A stretch of 44,467 nt of DNA, taken from the NCBI GenBank assembly GCA_945870865.1, contig CAMBTO010000007.1:1-44467 (forward strand). Reading direction: 5' to 3'. Of the stretch, positions 17,186 to 27,793 are shown one piece after another. How positions within the stretch are numbered: position 1 is the stretch's first letter; every line of letters starts with the position of its first letter. The notes below the pieces were generated by a model, which was given only the letters and a program-made list of their open reading frames with translations, was not told the origin of the DNA and ran no database searches. The translations under genes and the position numbers were made by a program. The DNA is from Klebsiella pneumoniae. GTDB lineage: Bacteria; Pseudomonadota; Gammaproteobacteria; Eutrophobiales; Eutrophobiaceae.

Positions 17186-18754
17186 TTAGTGTTCCCGTGT
17201 TCCGAGGAACGCAATCTTCGGCCAGCGTTCCATCGTCAGATTCAGATTGACCATTGAGGGCGCAAGATAGGTCAGATAGCCCGCACCGTCCTCCGCCAGA
17301 TTCTCCGAGCATTTGCTGCGGAACTCCCGCAGGTGCACAGCATCATCACATTTGATCCAGCGCGCACTGACCACGCGAACGTTTTCATAACTGCAATCAA
17401 CGCTGTATTCTTCTTTCAGCCGCCAGGCAACCACATCAAACTGCAGTATACCTACAGCGCCCACGATCAGGTCGTTAGAGTCGAGTGGACGGAATACCTG
17501 GGTGGCACCCTCCTCACCCAGTTCGTTCAGGCCTTTCTGCAAGGACTTGGATTTCAACGGGTCACGCAACTGCACCCGCCGGAACAATTCGGGGGCAAAA
17601 TACGGTATGCCGGTGAAGGTCAGCTTCTCGCCCTGGGTGAAGGAATCACCGACCTGGATGGTGCCATGATTATGCAGACCGATGATATCTCCTGGCAGGG
17701 CCATATCGGTATGTTCACGACTGCCCGCCATAAATGTCAGCGCGTTACTGATGGTCATATCGCGCTTCAGCCGGACATGATGCATCTTCATTCCGCTACA
17801 GTACGCCCCGGAGCAGATACGCAGGAAGGCAACCCTGTCGCGGTGTGCCGGATCCATATTCGCCTGGATCTTGAACACAAAGCCGGTGAAGTTATCCTCA
17901 TCCGCCTCTATGGTCCGCTCGAGCGCCTTTCTCGGCATCGGCGCGGGTGAATAACGCACCAGATAATCCAGAAACTCCACCACGCCGAAATTATTCAGCG
18001 CACTGCCAAAAAATATCGGGGTCTGCGTACCCGCCAGAAATTTCTCTGCGCTAAACTCGGGACACGCGCCCTTGATCAGTTCGATCTCCTGACGTAACTC
18101 ATCAATATACTGTTCATATCCACTCAAGGCCTCATTATCGAGGCCTTTGACCAGCTTCAGATGGATGTCCGGGTTCTTTTTTGAATACAGACGCACCGTA
18201 TCATTCACCAGATGATAAACACCCTGCAAGCGGCTACCCATGCCTACCGGCCAGGTCACCGGGGCACAGCTGATCTTCAATTCGCGTTCAATTTCATCGA
18301 GCAGATCCACCGGCGATTTACCCTCACGATCCAGCTTGTTGATAAACGTCAGGATCGGGGTATCGCGCAGCCGACACACGTCCATCAGCTTGATGGTACG
18401 TTCCTCGACCCCCTTGGCCACGTCAATGACCATCAGTGCCGAGTCCACCGCCGTCAGTGTGCGATAGGTATCTTCCGAGAAGTCGGCATGGCCGGGTGTG
18501 TCCAGCAGATTAATGACCTTGTCGTGGTAAATAAACTGCATGACCGAACTGGTAATCGAAATTCCACGCTGTTTCTCGATCTCCATCCAGTCAGAGGTGG
18601 CATATCGACTGGCCTTGCGTGATTTCACGGTACCGGCCAGCTGGATGGCACCGCCGAGTACCAGCATCTGTTCGGTCACAGTCGTTTTACCCGCGTCCGG
18701 GTGCGAGATGATCGCAAAGGTACGCCGGCTGGAATAGTCTTCCCTGTATGTCAT
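17186..18754 (-). CDS. prfC: Peptide chain release factor 3
   Basis: 522 residues, full length. GTPase that removes RF1/RF2 from the ribosome after termination. G1 HPDAGKTT (18-25), the DTPGHADF and NKLD motifs, and the RF3-specific [21 protein letters not shown] switch region are all visible. It lies 49 bases beyond pdxJ in the same orientation, and its 3' end faces rne. Confidence 0.97.
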   Translation of the reverse strand: MTYREDYSSRRTFAIISHPDAGKTTVTEQMLVLGGAIQLAGTVKSRKASRYATSDWMEIEKQRGISITSSVMQFIYHDKVINLLDTPGHADFSEDTYRTLTAVDSALMVIDVAKGVEERTIKLMDVCRLRDTPILTFINKLDREGKSPVDLLDEIERELKISCAPVTWPVGMGSRLQGVYHLVNDTVRLYSKKNPDIHLKLVKGLDNEALSGYEQYIDELRQEIELIKGACPEFSAEKFLAGTQTPIFFGSALNNFGVVEFLDYLVRYSPAPMPRKALERTIEADEDNFTGFVFKIQANMDPAHRDRVAFLRICSGAYCSGMKMHHVRLKRDMTISNALTFMAGSREHTDMALPGDIIGLHNHGTIQVGDSFTQGEKLTFTGIPYFAPELFRRVQLRDPLKSKSLQKGLNELGEEGATQVFRPLDSNDLIVGAVGILQFDVVAWRLKEEYSVDCSYENVRVVSARWIKCDDAVHLREFRSKCSENLAEDGAGYLTYLAPSMVNLNLTMERWPKIAFLGTREH

Positions 18755-18803
18755 TTAAATCTGCCTGCCAAGAATAATTTTGGATAGTGGATGCGCGGGC
18801 ATG

Positions 18804-19535
18804 TTATTGCCTTGCGCGGGTGAGTATGCGTTTCATCTCCTGCACAGCCCCGGTCAGTCCGGTCAGCACTGCCTGCGCGACTATCGCATGACCGATATTC
18901 AGTTCATGAATGTCCGGCAAGGCGGCAATCGCATGTACATTGTCATAATTCAACCCATGCCCGGCATTGACCTGCAAACCAGCAGAAATACCGAGCGTAA
19001 CGGCGCGACTGATCCGAAGGAGCTGATCGCCCTGCTCTGCTCCGTTCGCGGCGTCGGCGTAATTTCCGGTATGAAGTTCAACGACGCGGGCACCGGCCGC
19101 CACGGCCGCTTCTATCTGGCGGGCCTCAGGATCAATAAATAACGAGGCGATTATACCGGCCTGCTCTGCCCGACGGCATGCCTGAGTCACCTTTACCAGA
19201 TTAGCAGCCACATCAAGACCACCCTCGGTGGTCAGTTCCTCACGGCGTTCCGGGACGAAACAGCAGTATTGTGGGCGAATATGTTCGGCAAACTGCAATA
19301 TTGCATCGGTTACCGCCATTTCCAGATTCATTGGCACACTGATCTGCTCACGCAAGCGGATCACGTCCTGATCCTGGATATGTCGCCGGTCTTCACGCAG
19401 GTGCACGGTAATCGAATCTGCGCCAGCGGTAATGGCGAGTCCAGCCGCCTTCAGCAGGTCGGGATACGGCGTGAACCGTAACTGTCGCAGTGTGGCGATG
19501 TGATCTATGTTTACACCCAGTAATACCGGATTCAT
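18804..19535 (-). CDS. pdxJ: Pyridoxine 5'-phosphate synthase
   Basis: 243 residues. TIM-barrel enzyme that condenses deoxyxylulose 5-phosphate with 3-amino-2-oxopropyl phosphate to make pyridoxine 5'-phosphate (vitamin B6). The N-terminal [13 protein letters not shown], the [18 protein letters not shown] segment and the C-terminal [10 protein letters not shown] are diagnostic. It follows recO by 18 bases, as in many gammaproteobacteria. Confidence 0.97.
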   Translation of the reverse strand: MNPVLLGVNIDHIATLRQLRFTPYPDLLKAAGLAITAGADSITVHLREDRRHIQDQDVIRLREQISVPMNLEMAVTDAILQFAEHIRPQYCCFVPERREELTTEGGLDVAANLVKVTQACRRAEQAGIIASLFIDPEARQIEAAVAAGARVVELHTGNYADAANGAEQGDQLLRISRAVTLGISAGLQVNAGHGLNYDNVHAIAALPDIHELNIGHAIVAQAVLTGLTGAVQEMKRILTRARQ

Positions 19536-19553
19536 GTTTTTTTATATTCCTTG

Positions 19554-20276
19554 TTATTCATTGTTTGCGCTGTTCTGCAGATAGGACCTGTATAACGCGC
19601 GGCTTGCCAGCGGACGATCACCGGTATAGGCGTCCAGTATGGCCCGGAACAACTGTTTGGCCTCACATGCAATCTGCTCGTCCCAGTCCTGCTCGCTATC
19701 CAGTCCGAGCAAGGTGCGTCCTGTGATCCGGATATGGGCATCCTGCGGTTTGTCCAGCTGCGGCCCGGAATCGATCAGATAATAATAGGCTGCGTCCGGT
19801 TCAACCGCTCGGCCGCTGGTGATGTCGTGATCAAGTATGAGACCGTAACCCAGCGTCTTTAACAGGTGTTTCTCGAAAATCCGCAATACCCGATCTTCTG
19901 CTGTATTGCCCTGCAATTGTATCAGGGCATCTTCATACTTGTGAAACAATTCAGGATGGGACTCGTGTTTGTGCAGCATACGGATGAGCAGTTCATTCAT
20001 GTAGAAACAGCAAAACAGTCTGGATCCAACCAGCATGCCCGCAAGACCAGCCGACTCAACCGTCACCAGCGTGCCCATCTCCGATCGTATCGCCCAGGCA
20101 AGATTCAGTTTGCGCCCCGGCTGTAACAGGATGGACTGACTGTTCCTGCCACGTTTGGCGCCGCGCGCTACCACACTGACGCGGCCATGGCCGGAGGAGA
20201 ACACATCGAGAATCACACTGGTTTCACGAAACGCCCGCTGATGCAGGACGAAACAAGGATGTAAATCGACCTTCAT
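19554..20276 (-). CDS. recO: DNA repair protein RecO
   Basis: 240 residues. N-terminal OB fold (about 1-80, including the ARGAKRGRNSQ segment) and a helical C-terminal part, the usual RecO layout. RecO works with RecR to load RecA on SSB-coated DNA in gap repair. No zinc-finger cysteines are seen, as in the E. coli type. Starts 14 bases after era. Confidence 0.93.
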   Translation of the reverse strand: MKVDLHPCFVLHQRAFRETSVILDVFSSGHGRVSVVARGAKRGRNSQSILLQPGRKLNLAWAIRSEMGTLVTVESAGLAGMLVGSRLFCCFYMNELLIRMLHKHESHPELFHKYEDALIQLQGNTAEDRVLRIFEKHLLKTLGYGLILDHDITSGRAVEPDAAYYYLIDSGPQLDKPQDAHIRITGRTLLGLDSEQDWDEQIACEAKQLFRAILDAYTGDRPLASRALYRSYLQNSANNE

Positions 20277-20290
20277 CCGGCTCGATCCTG

Positions 20291-21217
20291 TCAGACCGGG
20301 TCGCTGGTATAACCCAATTGTGTCAACGACTCCGCATCCATGGTCCAGTTCTTTCTGACCTTGACCCAGTTCCGCAAAAATACCTTCTTCTGGAACAATT
20401 CTTCCATGTCCTTACGCGCTGCCTCGCCAACCGCCTTCATGACATCACCGTTTTTCCCGATGATGATATTTTTCTGGCTGTTGCTCTCAACCCAGATGAC
20501 GCCCTTGATTGAGATCAGACCGGGGTCTTCGGTAAAGTCCTCTATCGTGACTGCGACCCGGTATGGCAGCTCGTCACCGAGGCGCTGGATCAGTTTTTCA
20601 CGGATAAACTCGGCCGCAAAAAAGCGCTGGTTGCGGTTGGTCACCTGGTCCTCCTCATAGGCAGGCGGACCCTCCGGTAACAGTGACAGCACGGTCTTTT
20701 CCAGCTCGGCGATATTGTCGCCGGTTTTTGCAGATATCGGGACGACCTCAAAGCGGTTTCCCGTCAGCGCCGCTATCTTCTGGATAAACGGCAATAACTC
20801 ACCGCGGTTACGGACCTTGTCTATCTTGTTGATGACGAGGATAACCGGCAACCCGGAGGTGCGTACCAATTCAAACACACGTGCATCCGCCTCAGACCAC
20901 CTCATCGCCTCGATCATGAAGATAACTACGTTAACAAACTCCAGGCTGTTGACGGCCTCGCGGGTCATGTGACGATGGACCGGACTGTCGTAGTCGGACT
21001 GGATTCCGGGTGTGTCTATATAGATTGCCTGAAAGCCCTCACCGGACTTGATGCCAAGTAATTGCCAGCGCGTGGTCTGCGGCTTGCGCGAGGTGATACT
21101 TATTTTCTGGTCGAGTAGACGATTTAACAGGGTGGACTTGCCTGCATTGGGTCTGCCCAGCAGCGTGATATATCCACAACGGAAACCGGCAGTGCCGATC
21201 ATGAATTCTTCCGTCAT
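20291..21217 (-). CDS. era: GTPase Era
   Basis: 308 residues. Assembly GTPase that binds 16S rRNA near its 3' end. G1 GRPNAGKS (21-28), DTPG and NKID motifs, and a C-terminal KH domain containing IIGKNGDVMKAVGEAAR. ATG at 21217 overlaps the rnc stop (ATGA). A second ATG at codon 6 exists, but the overlap favours the first. rnc-era-recO is a conserved operon. Confidence 0.97.
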   Translation of the reverse strand: MTEEFMIGTAGFRCGYITLLGRPNAGKSTLLNRLLDQKISITSRKPQTTRWQLLGIKSGEGFQAIYIDTPGIQSDYDSPVHRHMTREAVNSLEFVNVVIFMIEAMRWSEADARVFELVRTSGLPVILVINKIDKVRNRGELLPFIQKIAALTGNRFEVVPISAKTGDNIAELEKTVLSLLPEGPPAYEEDQVTNRNQRFFAAEFIREKLIQRLGDELPYRVAVTIEDFTEDPGLISIKGVIWVESNSQKNIIIGKNGDVMKAVGEAARKDMEELFQKKVFLRNWVKVRKNWTMDAESLTQLGYTSDPV

Positions 21218-21879
21218 AAATGCTTGTCTTCTATCTTTTTCAAAATCATTCCGGCAGCGGCCTGCTCCGCGATACGTTTGCTGTGACCGTTCGCACTGAC
21301 CTGGAAACCAAGATCGGCCACCTCACAGTTCACGGTAAAGGTTCTCTGGTGTGCCTCCCCCTGCTCAGCAATCACCTGATACACGGGTAAGGGTAATTTT
21401 CGAGACTGCAACCACTCCTGCAGGCCGGTCTTTGCGTCCTTGGTGGTATTTTCCATGTTCTGTTCATTCAGCAGATCATGGTACAACGTGAGGATAAAAC
21501 CGCTGCACGCCTCATAACCGGTGTCGAGATATATTCCGCCGATTATCGATTCAAGTGTATTGGCGAGGATGGAGTCACGGCGCCAGCCACCGCTTTTGCG
21601 TTCACCGGGACCAAGCCGCACCAGTGAACCGAGATCCAGCCCGCGTGCCAGTATGGCCAATGTTTCCCGCTTGACCAGATTTGCCCGCAAGCGGGTCAGA
21701 ACACCCTCAGGGGCCTCAGGGAAGGTACGATACAACTGCTCGGTTATAACGAAACCGAGGATGGAGTCACCCAGAAACTCCAGCCGTTCATTATTGACCC
21801 GACCTGCACTCCTGTGGGTTAAGGCCTGTTCGAGCAGATCTGTATTGCTGAACGTATACCCGGCCAGACCTGTCAACAA
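21214..21879 (-). CDS. rnc: Ribonuclease III with an Asn at a metal-ligand position
   Basis: 221 residues. Double-strand RNA endonuclease for rRNA precursors and regulatory RNAs. The RNase III signature NNERLEFLGDS lies at 29-39, and a dsRNA-binding domain at about 150-218. Of the four metal ligands (E. coli E41, D45, D114, E117) the matching residues here are E34, D38, N107 and E110: ILANTLES replaces the usual ILADTxEA. The codon is AAT. The start is TTG at 21879 or the next TTG. The frame is closed by the DUF4845 stop just upstream and there is no ATG, so a TTG start is forced. The N-terminus is about eight residues shorter than in E. coli. Confidence 0.95.
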   Translation of the reverse strand: MLTGLAGYTFSNTDLLEQALTHRSAGRVNNERLEFLGDSILGFVITEQLYRTFPEAPEGVLTRLRANLVKRETLAILARGLDLGSLVRLGPGERKSGGWRRDSILANTLESIIGGIYLDTGYEACSGFILTLYHDLLNEQNMENTTKDAKTGLQEWLQSRKLPLPVYQVIAEQGEAHQRTFTVNCEVADLGFQVSANGHSKRIAEQAAAGMILKKIEDKHL

Positions 21880-21897
21880 CGTCGCGGTCCCGACGGA

Positions 21898-22305
21898 TTA
21901 TTCGCCAGTGCTGCCTGCCAGCGCTAGCTGCTTGTCGAAACTGAGCAATAACTGGATGTCTGCAAACAGCTTGTTGGTAGCCTCATACTGCACATGCAGC
22001 ATCGGCGGCTCACCTGACTTCGCCGGCTTGATGATGTTCACATGATCCTTGATGTTCTTGTTATTGAAGCGATTAATATTTGTCACCGCCAGCGCCCGCA
22101 TAAATGCACTGCGGGTTTCCGCAATACTGCGCTTGGCTGATTCCGGTTGGGACACCACCGTGTTCATCGCCGCTTCAATCTGGAATTTTTCATTATAGAG
22201 TGGGAACAACCGCAGTACAAAGACGACCACGATGGCGATAAAGGACAGGATAAAACATAAACCGATAAAGGTTAATCCGGTCTGTTGCTTCATTGAATGT
22301 TTCAT
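21898..22305 (-). CDS. DUF4845 membrane protein
   Basis: 135 residues. A short basic N-terminus, one membrane segment (about 13-33) in a type IV pilin-like context (Q-T-G-L-T-F-I-G), and a small periplasmic domain. DUF4845 proteins lie between lepB and rnc in many gamma- and betaproteobacteria. The function is not established; a link to signal peptidase processing or export is only inferred from position. Confidence 0.87.
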   Translation of the reverse strand: MKHSMKQQTGLTFIGLCFILSFIAIVVVFVLRLFPLYNEKFQIEAAMNTVVSQPESAKRSIAETRSAFMRALAVTNINRFNNKNIKDHVNIIKPAKSGEPPMLHVQYEATNKLFADIQLLLSFDKQLALAGSTGE

Positions 22306-22338
22306 TTGCGACCCCTTACAATAAAAATTGCATGTAGA

Positions 22339-23142
22339 TTATTCGAGTATGGTACCCATACGGCTCCAGCCTATGCCACCGTTTTTCGTGTCCCAGTTCA
22401 TCCAGATATAAAACGCCCGACCCACCAGATTTTCATCGGGCACAAAACCCCAGTAACGTGAGTCGCGACTGTTATCACGGTTATCACCCAGCACAAAATA
22501 CTGTCCTTCGGGTACTGTTGTCTCAAAGCCACTGCTGGCAGGGCCCAGAGCAGAAATCAGGATATCATGTGTATTATCGTCAAATTTCTCTGTGAACCAC
22601 AGGTCACCTTCGGCCGTCATGCCGGCACCCACCGCCTTGTAGGGACCGTTTGACGTTTGAACTTGCTCTATACCATTGATATATATTGTTTTATTTCGGT
22701 ACTGCACATGATCGCCCGGCACGCCGACGACACGTTTGATAAACGGAATAGACGGATCTTCCGGATAGCGGAACACCACGACGTCGCCGCGCTGCGGGGT
22801 GTTGTTTCCGATGACCAGCTTGTTTATCACCGGTAAACGAATACCGTAGTCATATTTGTTAACCAGGATAAAGTCACCGATCAGCAGCGTCGGCATCATT
22901 GATGCTGAGGGGATGCGGAACGGCTCGACGATAAACGAACGCAGCACGAGAACGATGAGAAATACCGGGAAAAAAGAACGGGCATATTCGACAAATAGCG
23001 GTTCCGGCTTTGGGGTGGCACCGCTGTCTACAGCCGCCTGCAGCCGACGTTGCTCCGGGGCCAGGGCCCAGGCGTCATAGATCAGGATGATACCGCTGAT
23101 GAAGGTAAACAGTACCAGCCAGGCAGAAAAGTCGAAGTTCAT
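22339..23142 (-). CDS. lepB: Signal peptidase I
   Basis: 267 residues. Inner-membrane protease that removes signal peptides from exported proteins. Two N-terminal membrane segments (about 8-24 and 57-73). Catalytic S81 in [10 protein letters not shown] and K136 in [11 protein letters not shown], and the late [14 protein letters not shown] box, are visible. ATG at 23142 overlaps the lepA stop (ATGA). Confidence 0.97.
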   Translation of the reverse strand: MNFDFSAWLVLFTFISGIILIYDAWALAPEQRRLQAAVDSGATPKPEPLFVEYARSFFPVFLIVLVLRSFIVEPFRIPSASMMPTLLIGDFILVNKYDYGIRLPVINKLVIGNNTPQRGDVVVFRYPEDPSIPFIKRVVGVPGDHVQYRNKTIYINGIEQVQTSNGPYKAVGAGMTAEGDLWFTEKFDDNTHDILISALGPASSGFETTVPEGQYFVLGDNRDNSRDSRYWGFVPDENLVGRAFYIWMNWDTKNGGIGWSRMGTILE

Positions 23143-24944
23143 CCGTCCTTACCTACATGTAAAATCGCCATAAAGGCGGTTTGTGGAATTTCAATAGACC
23201 CAAACTGCTTCATCCGTTTTTTTCCGGCCTTCTGTTTTTCCAGTAGCTTGCGTTTGCGGGAGATATCACCACCATAGCATTTGGCGGTTACATTCTTGCG
23301 CAAGGCCTTGACCGTCTCACGTGCGATGATCTTTGTGCCGATGGCCGCCTGGATGGCAACTTCATACATCTGGCGCGGGATAAACTCCTTCATCTTTGAT
23401 GCCAGTTCGCGACCACGCCGTTCGGCGAGGTCACGGTGGACGATACAGGACAAGGCATCCACACGCTCGTTGTTGATCATGATATCCAGTTTGACCAGTG
23501 CAGCCGACTGATAATGGGTAAAGTGATAATCAAACGAGGCATATCCGCGGCTGGCTGACTTCAAGCGGTCAAAGAAATCGAGCACCACCTCACTCATCGG
23601 CATCTCGAATGTCAGTGAAATCTGCTTGCCGACATACAGCATCTTTTTCTGTACACCGCGTTTTTCGATACACAGTGCGATGATATTGCCAAGGTACTCC
23701 TGCGGGACGAGGATGTCTGCCAGGATAATCGGTTCGCGTGTCTCGCGGATCTTGTCGACCACTGGCAGCTTCGACGGGTTGTCCACATAAAACACTTCAC
23801 CGGCGGTATTCATTACTTCATAGATCACCGTCGGTGCCGTCGTAATCAGGTTCAGGCCGTATTCACGCTCAAGCCGCTCCTGGATGATCTCCATATGTAA
23901 CATGCCCAGAAAACCGCAGCGATAGCCAAAGCCAAGCGCCTGCGAAGTCTCGGGTTCATAATGCAAAGCGGCGTCATTGAGGCTGAGCTTGCCGAGTGCC
24001 TCGCGCAATTCTTCATATTCACTGGAATCGACTGGGAACAGGCCGGCGAACACGCGTGGTTTGATCTTCTGGAAACCAGGCAGCGCGATGGTCGACGGGC
24101 GTACATGAGAAGTGATGGTGTCACCTACCGGCGCACCGTGGATGTCCTTTATACCCGCAACCACGTACCCGACTTCGCCCGCCTCCAGCAACTTCGTTGG
24201 CGTTCGCTTCGGTTTGAATACACCGACCTCATCAATCTGGTAGCTGATACCGGTCGACATGATCTGGATCTTCTCACCGACCTTGATATGCCCGTCCACA
24301 ACCCTGACCAGCGAGACCACACCGAGATAGTTGTCGAACCAGGAGTCGATAATGAGCGCACGCAGGGAATCGTCTATCTTTCCCCGGGGACAAGGTATGC
24401 GCTTGATGATCTCTTCCAGCAGATCGGGTACACCCTGACCGGTCTTCGCACTGACCCGGAGGGCGTCATGCGCCTCCAGGCCGATGATTTCCTCGATCTC
24501 CTGAACCACACGATCCGGATCGGCCGCAGGCAAATCTATTTTGTTGATGACCGGCAGGACTTCGAGATTGTTATCCAGTGCAGTGAAACAGTTGGCGACG
24601 CTCTGCGCCTCCACACCCTGTGCCGCATCCACTACCAGCAAGGCACCTTCACAGGCACTCAACGAACGTGAAACCTCGTAGCTGAAGTCCACATGTCCGG
24701 GCGTATCAATCAGATTCAGCTTGTAGGTATTGCCATCGACCGATTTGAAATTCAGGGTGACGCTCTGCGCCTTGATGGTGATACCGCGCTCTTTTTCGAT
24801 GTCCATCGAATCGAGCACCTGCTCGGACATTTCGCGCTCGCTGAGACCGCCGCATAACTGGATAAACCGATCCGCAAGCGTGGACTTCCCGTGATCAATG
24901 TGCGCAATGATCGAGAAATTCCTGATTAAATCCATGTTATTCAA
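23139..24944 (-). CDS. lepA: Elongation factor 4 (LepA)
   Basis: 601 residues, full length. Translational GTPase linked to ribosome assembly and initiation. G1 AHIDHGKST (14-22), DTPGHVDF and NKIDLP motifs, domain II, the EF-G-like III and V domains, and the LepA-specific C-terminus ([19 protein letters not shown]). A possible promoter lies in the 131 bases upstream: TAGAAT preceded at 17 bases by a poor -35. Confidence 0.98.
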   Translation of the reverse strand: MNNMDLIRNFSIIAHIDHGKSTLADRFIQLCGGLSEREMSEQVLDSMDIEKERGITIKAQSVTLNFKSVDGNTYKLNLIDTPGHVDFSYEVSRSLSACEGALLVVDAAQGVEAQSVANCFTALDNNLEVLPVINKIDLPAADPDRVVQEIEEIIGLEAHDALRVSAKTGQGVPDLLEEIIKRIPCPRGKIDDSLRALIIDSWFDNYLGVVSLVRVVDGHIKVGEKIQIMSTGISYQIDEVGVFKPKRTPTKLLEAGEVGYVVAGIKDIHGAPVGDTITSHVRPSTIALPGFQKIKPRVFAGLFPVDSSEYEELREALGKLSLNDAALHYEPETSQALGFGYRCGFLGMLHMEIIQERLEREYGLNLITTAPTVIYEVMNTAGEVFYVDNPSKLPVVDKIRETREPIILADILVPQEYLGNIIALCIEKRGVQKKMLYVGKQISLTFEMPMSEVVLDFFDRLKSASRGYASFDYHFTHYQSAALVKLDIMINNERVDALSCIVHRDLAERRGRELASKMKEFIPRQMYEVAIQAAIGTKIIARETVKALRKNVTAKCYGGDISRKRKLLEKQKAGKKRMKQFGSIEIPQTAFMAILHVGKDG

Positions 24945-25028
24945 TTGGATAGACTACTTGTATTCCAGTATGGGCGTCGATATTAGGTGTAAAACAGTAT
25001 TTGCTCAGTGTGTCTGGCAACGAGCGCG

Positions 25029-25057
25029 ATTCTAGCTGATTTATCGCCCGAATATAA
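25029..25057 (-). promoter_or_regulatory. Weak candidate promoter upstream of lepA
   Basis: On the minus strand TTATAT (25057-25052), 17 bases, TAGAAT (25034-25029). The -10 is good, the -35 poor. It lies in the 131-base gap that separates the rpoE-muc genes from lepA-lepB-rnc. Confidence 0.3.
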
Positions 25058-25075
25058 CTGTTTTATACAGAAGTG

Positions 25076-25312
25076 CTACCTGCCCAGCAGGTATCTGTCG
25101 ACGGCCAGATCGTTATAATGGCCCTCACAGATTTCGATGTCTCCGCCAACCAGCACGGGCAGACGGGCACCATATCGGTGTTTCAGCTCGGGATCAGTAT
25201 CGACATCAATCGTATGGTAAGCCAGACCCCGGGCGTCGAGACTGTCCCTGAAACCATCACACAGCGGGCATACCGCCCGTGTATAAAGGAACAGCTCGAC
25301 AGCTGTCTGCAT
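25076..25312 (-). CDS. Glutaredoxin-like protein (DUF836 type)
   Basis: 78 residues, a small thioredoxin-fold protein with redox motif C15-P-L-C18 and a cis-proline segment ARLPVLVGG. Proteins of this family are often found next to mucD or lepA in gammaproteobacteria. The target is unknown. The start ATG overlaps the mucD stop by one base (TAATG), so it is likely translated together with the periplasmic protease, although it lacks a signal peptide and should act in the cytoplasm. Confidence 0.85.
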   Translation of the reverse strand: MQTAVELFLYTRAVCPLCDGFRDSLDARGLAYHTIDVDTDPELKHRYGARLPVLVGGDIEICEGHYNDLAVDRYLLGR

Positions 25313-26739
25313 TAATCCAGCCTGAAGGCGAGGAACGTCGGATTGCCCTGGCGCTGGATCAGGATTGGAATGGATTTGTTTGTTGGCAGCTCACCCACCA
25401 GTTGCTCGAACTGTTTGCTGTCAATGATCTTCTTGTTGTCAATCAGCAGGATCACATCACCCTCGCGGATACCGGCACGGCTGGCCGAACCTTCGTTGAC
25501 CGATTCAACCACAATACCGTAGTCCTCGAGCTGGAGCTGGCTGCGCTGCTCTGTATTTGGCTCGGCGACAACAATATTCAGCGCATTACTCGCCTTGGCG
25601 GCCGGTTGCTCCCCGGGCTCGCCCGCATTGGCGCTGAGGTTTTCAGGTAGTTCCTCAATGGTAATATCCAGTTCCCGGGTCTTGCCGGCACGGATTACCT
25701 CGACGGGTATCTTGCTGCCCACCTTGGTACTCCCGACTATGGGCGGTAATTCCGAAGACATACCGACGTCCTGGCCATTAAATTTCGTAATGATATCGCC
25801 TATCTCAAGATCAGAACGCGCCGCCGGGCTATCCGGCAATACCTTGGCCACCAGTGCGCCGCGCGGGACATCCATATTGAACGATTCGGCAAGATCGCGG
25901 GTTACATCCTGGATAATCACACCCAGCCATCCACGCGATACACTGCCCTTGTCACGGATTTGCTCGTACACATCATTGACTACATTGATGGGCACCGCAA
26001 ACGACAAGCCCATATAACCACCGTTGCGACTGTAGATTTGTGAATTCACACCGATAACTTCACCCTTCAGATTGAATAACGGTCCGCCTGAATTGCCTGG
26101 ATTGATGGCGACATCGGTCTGGATAAACGGTATATAACTGTCATTGGGCAAGGCGCGCCCTATTGCACTGACGATACCCTGCGTGACCGAGTGATCAAAT
26201 CCGAACGGTGAGCCGATCGCCAGAACCCATTCGCCAACCTTCAGTCGGTTGGAATCGCCCAGTTTCAGTACCGGCAGATCAGTCGCATCGATCTTCAGTA
26301 CCGCAATATCGCTGCGCGGGTCGGTGCCGATGATCTCGGCAAGAAACTCGCGGCGATCATTCAAACGGACAATCACCTCATCGGCCTCGGCCACCACATG
26401 GTTATTGGTGATGATGTAGCCCTCTTTCGAGAGGATAAACCCCGAGCCGAGTGAGGAGCGTTCTCCAAATTGTTCACCACCACCGCCCTCCGGCATCTGC
26501 TCCTGATATTTTTTAAAGAATTCATACAAGGGACTGTCTTCGGGGATCTGCGGCGGCATACCAAACTGTTCGGCGGAGGCCTCATTCTGCTTCAAGGTCG
26601 TACTGATATTGACTACCGCCGCCGAATTCTTTTCGATCAAGGGCGTAAAATCCGGCAATGTTTGCGCACCGGCATAACCGGCGACACCGAGTAAGATGAT
26701 CAAACTGACAAATAGTGCACGCATGTTGGTTAACCTCAT
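25312..26739 (-). CDS. mucD: Periplasmic serine protease, Do/MucD type
   Basis: 475 residues. HtrA-family protease/chaperone of the envelope stress response. Signal peptide about 1-25 (cleavage after AGA). Trypsin-like domain with H114 (TNNHVV), D144 (RSDIAVLK) and S217 (GNSGGP), then two PDZ domains (about 270-350 and 385-470). A second ATG at codon 6 (26724), preceded by AGG, is an alternative start with the signal peptide intact. It follows mucB directly; mucC, found between them in Pseudomonas aeruginosa, is absent. Confidence 0.96.
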   Translation of the reverse strand: MRLTNMRALFVSLIILLGVAGYAGAQTLPDFTPLIEKNSAAVVNISTTLKQNEASAEQFGMPPQIPEDSPLYEFFKKYQEQMPEGGGGEQFGERSSLGSGFILSKEGYIITNNHVVAEADEVIVRLNDRREFLAEIIGTDPRSDIAVLKIDATDLPVLKLGDSNRLKVGEWVLAIGSPFGFDHSVTQGIVSAIGRALPNDSYIPFIQTDVAINPGNSGGPLFNLKGEVIGVNSQIYSRNGGYMGLSFAVPINVVNDVYEQIRDKGSVSRGWLGVIIQDVTRDLAESFNMDVPRGALVAKVLPDSPAARSDLEIGDIITKFNGQDVGMSSELPPIVGSTKVGSKIPVEVIRAGKTRELDITIEELPENLSANAGEPGEQPAAKASNALNIVVAEPNTEQRSQLQLEDYGIVVESVNEGSASRAGIREGDVILLIDNKKIIDSKQFEQLVGELPTNKSIPILIQRQGNPTFLAFRLD

Positions 26740-26803
26740 GGTTATTTATCCTGAATAAATTGGTAAGGGGGAGACTACTGACGACTGTATCAAGAATTAA
26801 TGC

Positions 26804-27793
26804 TCATTGCCCGGTGGTCACCGAATCAACCATACGAATCACGGTAGCCTGGGGTACTGCACCCACCGCCGTGACCTGATAGTCACCCGCGATCCTGGCA
26901 TATACGTTGATAGCACCGATCTTCAGCGCCCCGCTATTGACGTCGGGCCCGGAATCCCGCTTTTCGATAAAGATGGACACCATTGAAACACCATCAGAAT
27001 AGACCATGTGCTCAAGGAAACCGTCCTGCTCACCGGGCACGTGTCCATTATGGTTACTCAGGCGAAACCCCGACGGTAACCAGGTGACTTGCCACTTGCT
27101 GTCGGTAATCGTCACATCGGCAGCGGCCACAGTACTGTCGCCTGCAAATTCATACCAGGTATATTGCTCGCCGCTGATTGACGGGGAGAACACATCATTG
27201 CTGAAAGTATCACGCAGTTGCAGCTCGGTAAACATGACCACTTCCAATGGTACACCAGCCTCATCCCGCAATTCAGACTTCAGCAACAGATAGGTTTCCT
27301 TGTCTATCCAGAGGTGATAGCCATATCGGAATATGTCCTTAGGAGTAACACTGACAACCCAGCTGTCCCGGCCGGCGATTCGCTCGTTACCTATCGTGGA
27401 AAACTCGTAATTATCCGCGACTGCCTCGATCGACACGGGCAGCTTGATCGCAAAACTCTGGGCATGACTGCGCTCAACCATGACTTCCTGCGTATCCGGA
27501 AAGATACAGGTGACGGTCTGGTTATTGCGGATGACCTCGCGGGCAGGACCGGTCAGGGAGACAATTTTTTCCCTTTCACCGCTGTCATCGGATTTATGCA
27601 CCATGTGCATCACATCCATCTGCTCACCGCGGGTAAAGACAAACTCGCCCTCGTAGTTCAGCTTTTTGGTTGCATCAGACATGCGGTTGATCAGTTCCTG
27701 ACTTGTGACTGACTCCACATTCGCGTCAGCCGAATCAGTCTGCGCGTGTAGCAGGTTACTGAAAAACAGCAATATCAGGAACAGTCTGATCAT
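26804..27793 (-). CDS. mucB: Sigma-E factor regulatory protein MucB/RseB
   Basis: 329 residues. Periplasmic protein that binds the anti-sigma factor MucA/RseA and senses envelope stress. Cleavable signal peptide (about 1-17, ending LLHAQ). The two-domain RseB fold is supported by the MucB signature region around MHMVHKSDDSGEREK and SLTGPAREVIR. ATG overlaps the mucA stop (ATGA), keeping the two partners coupled. Confidence 0.93.
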   Translation of the reverse strand: MIRLFLILLFFSNLLHAQTDSADANVESVTSQELINRMSDATKKLNYEGEFVFTRGEQMDVMHMVHKSDDSGEREKIVSLTGPAREVIRNNQTVTCIFPDTQEVMVERSHAQSFAIKLPVSIEAVADNYEFSTIGNERIAGRDSWVVSVTPKDIFRYGYHLWIDKETYLLLKSELRDEAGVPLEVVMFTELQLRDTFSNDVFSPSISGEQYTWYEFAGDSTVAAADVTITDSKWQVTWLPSGFRLSNHNGHVPGEQDGFLEHMVYSDGVSMVSIFIEKRDSGPDVNSGALKIGAINVYARIAGDYQVTAVGAVPQATVIRMVDSVTTGQ

